The notes under the pieces: model-generated
What the model was told of the DNA's origin: nothing
What the model saw: only the letters and a program-made list of their open reading frames with translations
Database searches by the model: none
Translations under genes and position numbers: made by a program
From: Phymorhynchus buccinoides
Lineage: Eukaryota; Mollusca; Gastropoda; Neogastropoda; Raphitomidae
NCBI GenBank assembly: GCA_017654935.2
Contig: CM065699.1
Coordinates: 51,910,160-51,974,159, forward strand
Reading direction: 5' to 3'
Length of the DNA stretch: 64,000 bases
Shown: piece after piece, positions 62,701 to 64,000 of the stretch
Layout of the letters: each line of letters opens with the position of its first letter
How positions within the stretch are numbered: the first letter of the stretch is position 1

Positions 62701-63781
62701 ACAGCCTCATTGCCAAGTACCTCCCCTTGTCTGTGTGTGAGCTTTGAAGGCCTTGACTCCTGTTTCTCTTGGTTGTTGCAGACAAGGGTTTGTCATGCTC
62801 GATGGACAACCTCATTGCCAAGTACCTCCCCTTGTCTGTGTGCGAGCGTTGAATGCCTTGCCTCCTGTTTCTCTTGGTTGTTGCAGGCATGGGTTTGTCA
62901 CCGACAAATGCTCGATGGACAACCTCATTGCCAAGTACCTCCCCTTGTCTGTGTGTGAGCTTTGAATGCCTTGCCTCCTGTTTCTCTTGGTTGTTGCAGG
63001 CATGGGTTTGTCACCGACAAATGCTCGATGGACAACCTCATTGCCAAGTACCTCCCCTTGTCTGTGTGTGAGCTTTGAAGGCCTTGCCTCCTGTTTCTCT
63101 TGGTTGTTGCAGGCAAGGGTTGGTCACTGACAAATGCTCGATGGACAACCTCATTGCCAAGTACCTCCCCTGTGTATGTCTGTGTATGAGCTTTGAAGGC
63201 CTTGCCTCCTGTTGTTCTTTGACAAATGATTGATGGACAACCTCATTGCCAAGTACATCCCCTTGTCTGTGTGTGAGCGTTGAAGGCCTTGACTCCTGTT
63301 TCTCTTGGTTGTTGCAGGCAAGGGTTTGTCACAGACAAATGCTCGATGGACAGCCTCATTGCCAAGTACCTCCCCTTGTCTGTGTGTGAGCTTTGAAGGC
63401 CTTGACTCCTGTTTCTTTTGGTTGTTGCAGGCAAGGGTTTGTCACCGACAAATGCTCGATGGACAATCTCATTGCCAAGTACCTCCCCTTGTCTGTGTGT
63501 GAGCTTTGAAGGCCTTGCCTCCTGTTTCTCTTGGTTGTTGCAGGCAAGGGTTTGTCACCGACAAATGCTCGATGGACAACCTCATTGCCAAGTACCTCCC
63601 CTTGTCTGTGTGAGCTTTGAAGGCCTTGCCTCCTGTTTGTTGTTGCAGACAAGGGTTTGTCACTGACAAATGCTCGATGGACAACCTCATTGCCAAGTAC
63701 CTCCCCTTGGAACTGCGGCAGGAGCTGATCCCCATCGCTCGCTCCGGCAACAAGGTGCAGCTGGGCTCCAAGATTCTGTAA
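35756..63781 (+). CDS. CENPT: Centromere protein T (CENP-T), 13 exons
   Basis: Join 35756-35989, 37566-37770, 38761-38884, 39540-39651, 40988-42023, 43073-43216, 48251-48262, 48345-48454, 50011-50051, 50904-50993, 52092-52262, 59668-59772, 63649-63781; 2517 nt, 838 residues. All intron phases agree. CENP-T binds CENP-W through a C-terminal histone fold at centromeres and recruits NDC80 and MIS12 through its phosphorylated N-terminal arm. Here residues about 732-815 are the histone fold (helix 1 in exon 11, helix 2 in exon 12, helix 3 in exon 13), with the family motif HAGRKTISLSDMELLMRRQG and the tail LRQELIPIARSGN. TPRT motifs lie in exons 1 and 2. It is longer than human CENP-T (561 residues), mostly from exon 5. 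The exon 6 end and the exon 7 microexon are the least sure parts. Confidence 0.92.
36010..36430. mobile_element. Tigger-like MITE with a nested TTAA-type MITE, CENP-T intron 1
   Basis: The outer element is TA-cagtggaacctccattataa to ggaggttctactg-TA. The inner insertion, about 36036-36280, has ccctttcaccgcc and ggcggcgaaagtg ends. The outer element begins 20 nt past the exon 1 donor. Confidence 0.75.
36520..36860. mobile_element. tRNA-derived SINE with an internal 85-bp duplication
   Basis: The head has gagccgcagttggttgaatc and a B box gcgggttcgaatcaag. The segment ttcgcagtngtgtgtccttg to ctcaggtgtaa is present twice. It lies in CENP-T intron 1. Confidence 0.7.
37018..37320. repeat. (TG)n-rich imperfect microsatellite
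   Basis: GT/CATG-rich tracts in CENP-T intron 1, followed by (AG)n at 37348-37396 and a SINE-like agcgctatataaatg(TATT)n tail at 37475-37541, which ends about 25 nt before the exon 2 acceptor. Confidence 0.85.
37566..37770 (+). CDS. CENPT: CENP-T exon 2: second TPRT motif
   Basis: The acceptor is tctagattcag before 37566 and the donor is cagcaag/gtgcgt; phase 0 in, phase 1 out. It encodes a basic KRKRLSD stretch and RRFTPRTNIAGFLQQ. The second TPRT motif sits where human CENP-T has its second NDC80-binding TPRT site, so two NDC80 sites per CENP-T may be kept. This functional reading is by analogy only. Confidence 0.85.
37799..38246. mobile_element. Tigger-like MITE with a nested inverted-repeat element, CENP-T intron 2
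   Basis: The outer element runs TA-cagtggaacctcccttat to gggaggttccactg-TA. The inner insertion, about 37826-38079, has ggcatgagatttttcagcc and its inverse aatttttcaatcccatgcc. It begins 28 nt past the exon 2 donor. Confidence 0.75.
38256..38400. repeat. (TG)n/(CG TG)n microsatellite, CENP-T intron 2
   Basis: (TG)n at 38256-38272 and (tgcgtg)n at 38346-38398; the frames over it are artefacts. Confidence 0.85.
38761..38884 (+). CDS. CENPT: CENP-T exon 3
   Basis: The acceptor is ttgttaatttcag and the donor is gaacag/gtagac; phase 1 in, phase 2 out. It encodes APEETPAGRKRSSV, a Thr run and a short non-repetitive segment (LMVNEVGVSMLEN). It is disordered, with one TP site. Confidence 0.8.
39100..39245. 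mobile_element. Interspersed repeat, copy 2 of the cacgtgggcagcca family
   Basis: Blocks taccctggct, gggatgag.a.attacgtgtgtg and gattaccc.gccacgtgggcag are shared with 57680-57825 and 14320-14445. It lies in CENP-T intron 3. Confidence 0.65.
39540..39651 (+). CDS. CENPT: CENP-T exon 4, followed by two complete exon copies
   Basis: The acceptor is ctctttgtttcag before 39540 and the donor is tcaaag/gtagga; phase 2 in, phase 0 out. It encodes GKKGNLKITLPQVSPASASK, basic with one SP site. Partial copies of the same exon with their own AG and GT lie at 39690-39753 and 39794-39857 (64 nt each, also phase 2 in and 0 out), and a fourth, truncated copy starts at 39911. Confidence 0.82.
39652..39930 (+). 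repeat. Tandem duplication of CENP-T exon 4 3' part with its donor and an acceptor, about 103-bp period
   Basis: Each unit carries gtaggagaca, gctgctcttgtgttggtagggcag, then gttggggaagaaaggcaacc and the KITLPQVSPASASK codons. Each copy enters in phase 2 and leaves in phase 0 like the parent, so any one can follow exon 3 and precede exon 5 in frame, but two in series cannot. Confidence 0.85.
40755..40920. mobile_element. Short MITE of the 'cggactataaggcg' type in CENP-T intron 4
   Basis: Starts gtaaaatacagtaccgta and ends tcgccttatagtcagtaaaa; shares ttataaggcgcaggggtctc with 13031-13199. Confidence 0.6.
40988..42023 (+). CDS. CENPT: CENP-T exon 5: large acidic/Ser-rich exon with six 22-residue TP repeats
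   Basis: The acceptor is tggcgtcacttag and the donor is cgggaag/gtgtgt; phase 0 in, phase 1 out; 1036 nt. It opens VQRTPGSARSSRTSTPIKDV, goes through an acidic stretch (SDDDEEDDSEVTPGLQ), six tandem 22-residue repeats (41405-41780) and a Ser/Thr-rich tail. TP and SP sites abound. In vertebrates such sites in the CENP-T arm are CDK1 targets that recruit MIS12 and NDC80. The exon is disordered by composition. Confidence 0.88.
41405..41780 (+). repeat. 66-bp coding minisatellite in CENP-T exon 5
   Basis: Six units of the type SGKSKDGFGTPLEKSHDARL-SS. The first and last are the most diverged. The four central units differ by single bases, one of which changes Ser to Pro after TPLEK. The frame is kept exactly and each unit carries one TPLEK and one basic KSK. 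Confidence 0.93.
42026..42190. repeat. (TG)n microsatellite directly at the CENP-T exon 5 donor
   Basis: The donor gaag/gtgtgtgtct itself is the start of the GT tract, so several GT choices exist within a few bases. The open frame continues through it, producing an apparent extension of exon 5. Confidence 0.85.
42190..42697. mobile_element. Two adjacent piggyBac-like MITE copies
   Basis: The first copy, about 42190-42446, has ccctttgaacgcc and gcgatgaaaggg ends. The second, 42453-42697, has TTAA-ccctttcaccgcc and ggcggtgaacggg-TTAA. Same family as 1724-1980. Confidence 0.7.
43073..43216 (+). CDS. CENPT: CENP-T exon 6 (3' boundary uncertain)
   Basis: The acceptor is attgtggaag before 43073, with a T-run upstream, and it enters in phase 1 as needed. 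It encodes an acidic segment (SDGSEGGGFLDAGLTEEQFL, then HEEEGGSTRRLASRMSDF). The only donor giving the right phase is ttca/gtagag at 43216/43217, which is weak. The open frame runs to a stop at 43246 inside the 20-bp array that begins here, so array growth may have altered the original exon end. Skipping this exon and the microexon would also keep phase 1 to exon 8. Confidence 0.6.
43222..46868. repeat. 3.6-kb array of 20-bp units, about 180 copies, starting at the end of CENP-T exon 6
   Basis: The unit is gttcatgaagggctggagtt; common variants are gtttaggaag and gttgaggaag in the first half. The register holds for about 1.5 kb, then short units (agtttaggaagggctgg) appear. A 145-bp variant block at 45005-45150 recurs at 45947-46090, showing duplication of about 940 bp within the array. 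Inverted copies of two units occur at 48052-48100. Confidence 0.95.
46870..47500. other. CENP-T intron sequence between arrays, nothing recognised
   Basis: The 123-residue frame at 46986-47357 has no recognisable family, and its splice-site context does not fit the CENP-T phases. Repeats of low copy are possible. Confidence 0.4.
47505..48052. repeat. 17-bp array, about 32 copies, derived from a MITE end
   Basis: The unit is cccataaggcgacacag with ccc, cac and cgc variants. It is preceded by taccgtaatttacggcccataaggcg, a typical terminus of the TACCGTA MITE family, so the array seems to have grown from that end. The three long minus-strand frames over it are artefacts of a 17-bp period (51 bp = 17 codons). 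Confidence 0.9.
48251..48262 (+). CDS. CENPT: Candidate CENP-T 12-nt microexon 7
   Basis: A strong acceptor (ttcttttccaaattccag) and a consensus donor (gtgagt) enclose 12 nt, which keep the phase (1 in, 1 out) between exons 6 and 8. It would add four residues. It may be constitutive, optional or chance; the sharp splice sites favour a real exon. Confidence 0.55.
48345..48454 (+). CDS. CENPT: CENP-T exon 8: acidic
   Basis: The acceptor is tgttcatag before 48345 and the donor is gcatca/gtaagt; phase 1 in, phase 0 out. It encodes STHSVFRRESEEAEDSGEDE, a Glu run and AAFTPTAS with one TP site. Acidic disordered segments are usual just before the histone fold in CENP-T. Confidence 0.8.
48660..50005. 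other. CENP-T intron 8, repeat remnants only
   Basis: At 48660-48755 there is a member of the ctgatagagtcttcagga-type family, (AC)n at 49418-49440 and GT-rich sequence. No exon with matching phase was seen besides exon 9. Confidence 0.45.
50011..50051 (+). CDS. CENPT: CENP-T exon 9 with a ladder of five alternative donors
   Basis: The acceptor is catttgtcag and the donor is gagcag/gtacgt; phase 0 in, phase 2 out; 41 nt encoding VHDATQGLSDQES. The exon plus 43 nt of intron is then repeated with an 84-bp period, giving identical donors at 50136, 50220, 50304 and 50388. The frame stays open through all copies, so each later donor would add 28 residues without a frameshift. Confidence 0.82.
50011..50430 (+). 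repeat. 84-bp tandem repeat of CENP-T exon 9 with its donor, five copies
   Basis: The unit is exon 9 (ttcatgatgcaacccaaggg, ctttctgaccaggagagcag) plus gtacgttgctttctctgtac and a cattactag end. In the later copies the acceptor became ttactag with one exon base shifted, which breaks the phase for their use as separate exons. Confidence 0.9.
50634..50726. repeat. (TG)n microsatellite, CENP-T intron 9
   Basis: Long GT tract with interspersed CG steps. Confidence 0.9.
50904..50993 (+). CDS. CENPT: CENP-T exon 10
   Basis: The acceptor is ttttgtgtcgacag and the donor is gcgtcag/gtacgt; phase 2 in and out. It encodes EGEGYSPLKTPRLPEKQRTP, with SP and TP sites ahead of the histone fold. Confidence 0.85.
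51225..51370 (+). mobile_element. LINE reverse transcriptase C-terminal fragment in CENP-T intron 10
   Basis: The frame reads CPAVWNSLPVHLRHQ and AAFKTQLKTHRFQKAF, the usual C-terminal signature of several non-LTR element clades, then stops. No catalytic domain is present, so it is 5'-truncated. Confidence 0.75.
51528..51832. repeat. Interstitial telomere-like repeats in head-to-head orientation
   Basis: TTAGGG-type motifs run 51530-51572 (ggttagggtttgggataggg), and CCCTAA-type motifs follow in three blocks at 51618-51660, 51708-51735 and 51784-51832, within a roughly 80-bp repeat that includes aattnatggtatgtt. Copies are degenerate. Confidence 0.75.
52092..52262 (+). CDS. CENPT: CENP-T exon 11: histone-fold helix 1
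   Basis: The acceptor is attatctccctag and the donor is aaaaat/gtaggt; phase 2 in and out. A basic linker (RRGKGRGGQSRRRK) is followed by GLPTSVVKATFSHFCQLRVS and RDAIEEVEKM, aligning with helix 1 of the CENP-T histone fold (human ...LSHYVKLFSFYAKM...). If the donor is not used, the frame stops at once (TAG at 52264). Confidence 0.92.
52265..55950. repeat. 3.7-kb array of 42-bp units, about 88 copies, beginning at the exon 11 donor
   Basis: The unit is gtggttctttattgttgtga then aatagagggtccttgtcctg gg. About 17 copies read aaataaag and so carry an AATAAA poly(A)-type hexamer; most read aaatagag. The period is 14 codons, which makes open frames of 500 to 1378 residues on both strands; these are artefacts. 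Confidence 0.95.
55948..56118 (+). repeat. Copied end of CENP-T exon 11 with its donor, beyond the array
   Basis: After a MITE-end fragment (taccgtaaac..ggactataaggcgcacc, 55949-55980), the sequence 55999-56060 repeats the last 38 nt of exon 11 (gcgtgtccaaggacgctata, gaggaggtggaaaaaat) plus gtaggtgcttctttatt and two array-like units. There is no acceptor upstream in register, so it is probably not an exon. Confidence 0.85.
56120..56820. repeat. Direct 110-bp duplication enclosing a 79-bp tandem repeat (four copies)
   Basis: The outer copies at 56125-56235 and 56700-56810 share caatgtggct..ttatgctttgctaggcgaattggtgcc. The inner unit (ttctctccaccactgttgtt to cctttctgtacaccat) spans 56380-56690. 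Long frames in both directions are artefacts. Confidence 0.8.
57112..57668. mobile_element. Non-autonomous inverted-repeat element, about 555 bp
   Basis: The ends are gatgtacacagatctgtttacc and ggtaaacaggtctgtgtacatc, near-perfect inverses. There is no intact coding region; two C runs lie inside. Confidence 0.7.
57680..57825. mobile_element. Interspersed repeat, copy 3 of the cacgtgggcagcca family
   Basis: Matches 39100-39245 (CENP-T intron 3) in the same orientation and 14320-14445 in reverse. The family is unidentified. Confidence 0.65.
57943..58086. mobile_element. Short MITE of the 'cggactataaggcg' type
   Basis: Ends ttcggactataaggcgatac and cgccttatagtccaaaaaat; inverse orientation to 13031-13199 and 40755-40918. 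It lies directly before the exon 12 array. Confidence 0.65.
58090..59667 (+). repeat. 107-bp array of CENP-T exon 12 acceptor + truncated exon, 14 copies before the real exon
   Basis: The unit is intron end (aaccctgactttgctgttgc, gttgtgcaggcag) plus exon 12 start (gaccagtactggaagagcgt, ggcggaggac) with codons for Leu-Glu-Ala missing in all but the last copy, then cacgccaaggcgatgtacat and a TGA. Seven of the copies read gtgcacgcag instead of gtgcaggcag and so lose the in-frame acceptor. Confidence 0.95.
59668..59772 (+). CDS. CENPT: CENP-T exon 12: histone-fold helix 2
   Basis: The acceptor is gttgcgttgtgcag ending 59667 and the donor is gagaag/gtgacc; phase 2 in and out. It encodes QDQYWKSVAEDLEAF and then ALHAGRKTISLSDMELLMRR, matching the most conserved part of the CENP-T histone fold (human YFQHLCDDLEVFAAHAGRKT). 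Only this last copy of the array continues into GRKTISLSDMELL with a donor. Confidence 0.95.
60103..63648 (+). repeat. About 113-bp array of CENP-T exon 13 acceptor + exon start, about 30 copies before the real exon
   Basis: The unit is tcctgtttctcttggttgtt gcag, then gcaagggtttgtcaccgaca, aatgctcgatggacaacctc, attgccaagtacctcccctt g, then tctgtgtgtgagctttgaag. Acceptors lie at about 60102, 60229, 60341, 60453, 60562, 60670, 60779, 61074 and on to 63543. Each copy would enter in frame and end at TGA seven codons past the shared part. One copy (about 63210) has lost its acceptor and one (62782) has a deletion. The first copy (60103) is the most diverged. Confidence 0.95.
60830..61013. mobile_element. 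Tigger-like MITE inserted in an exon 13 copy, clean TA duplication
   Basis: Element 60832-61011 (180 bp) with ends cagtggaacctcagtattac and gcccgttaggcgaggttccgctg. It splits the array sequence gccaagTAcctcccc, so the TA is duplicated at 60830-60831 and 61012-61013. Its interior differs from the other Tigger-like MITEs here, so it is a separate subfamily. Confidence 0.9.
63649..63781 (+). CDS. CENPT: CENP-T terminal exon 13: histone-fold helix 3 and C-terminal extension
   Basis: The acceptor is tgtttgttgttgcag before 63649; phase 2 in. It encodes QGFVTDKCSMDNLIAKYLPL and then ELRQELIPIARSGNKV, ending in TAA at 63779-63781. It aligns with the human end (RQG.VTD....L....LPLEYRQLLIP...SGN). No poly(A) signal lies within the remaining 219 bases. 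Confidence 0.95.
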
Positions 63782-63864
63782 TGCCCTCCTGGTTCATCTA
63801 CGCATTTTGAGTCGGATTTTTTGTACAATTCAGACATCTCCTACACTTAAAATATTAATAATTA

Positions 63865-64000
63865 AGCCGTGTACACACATAAGCGGATATTCCATGCGGA
63901 AACCCGTGCGCAATCCATAAATCAGTGAAACAAAGAAGGGAAAAGATTTGCGCACGTGTCTGAATTTCCCCTATATGCGTAAACTTTTATCCTTCTTTCT
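63865..64000. mobile_element. Near-palindromic MITE, copy 3, cut by the window end
   Basis: Starts gtgtacacacataagcggat and matches 17840-17975 almost base for base. It lies 84 nt after the CENP-T stop and probably forms part of the 3' UTR or the flank. Confidence 0.75.

Noticed and set aside
58090..63648. Arrays as assembly error
   Set aside because: Unit variants (gcag/cacg, deletions, one MITE insertion, unit-specific changes) are structured along the arrays, which is unlike simple misassembly; exact copy number still needs long reads.

Overview
This is animal nuclear DNA: long introns with GT-AG junctions, many short terminal-inverted-repeat elements, tRNA- and 5S-derived SINE-like pieces, decayed LINE and Ty3/Gypsy fragments, and very large minisatellites. 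It holds nothing bacterial or viral in layout. The repeat families and TTAGGG-like interstitial telomere motifs suggest a marine lophotrochozoan, perhaps a gastropod mollusc. That placement is from memory of similar repeats and is not proven.

Two protein-coding genes are supported, both on the + strand. Gene 1 (from before the window start to 14288) is the 3' part of a gene for a Gln/Met/Gly/Pro-rich low-complexity protein. Six exons (2939-3507, 4076-4292, 5680-5880, 8333-8605, 11372-11631, 14082-14288) join with matching intron phases. The tail resembles SS18/CREST-type coactivators in style, but I cannot name it firmly. Gene 2 (35756-63781) is CENP-T, the histone-fold kinetochore protein. 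I could rebuild 13 exons whose phases all agree and whose summed length (2517 nt, 838 codons plus stop) is a multiple of three. The N-terminus has two TPRT motifs like the CDK1/NDC80 sites of vertebrate CENP-T, the middle has a six-fold 22-residue TP repeat, and the C-terminus is the histone fold plus the family's C-terminal extension.

Layout: 0-14.3 kb gene 1 with intronic MITEs, a 70-bp array (0.56-1.54 kb) and an array of splice-acceptor copies (9.06-10.67 kb); 14.3-35.7 kb intergenic, with a decayed Gypsy pol piece, a 5S-derived element, a 4.1-kb array (18.03-22.19 kb), (CT)n blocks and a 4-kb 75-bp array (30.98-34.99 kb); 35.7-63.8 kb CENP-T; 63.8-64 kb start of a palindromic MITE.

The most striking property is that tandem arrays are repeatedly built from, or directly beside, splice junctions. 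In CENP-T this happens at exon 4 (whole exon copies), exon 6 (3.6-kb 20-bp array at its end), exon 9 (five in-frame donors 84 bp apart), exon 11 (42-bp array starting at the donor, with a copied exon end beyond it), exon 12 (15 acceptor copies) and exon 13 (about 30 acceptor copies). Gene 1 shows the same at the acceptor before its fifth visible exon. The result is a gene in which the histone-fold exons each sit behind a ladder of decoy splice sites.
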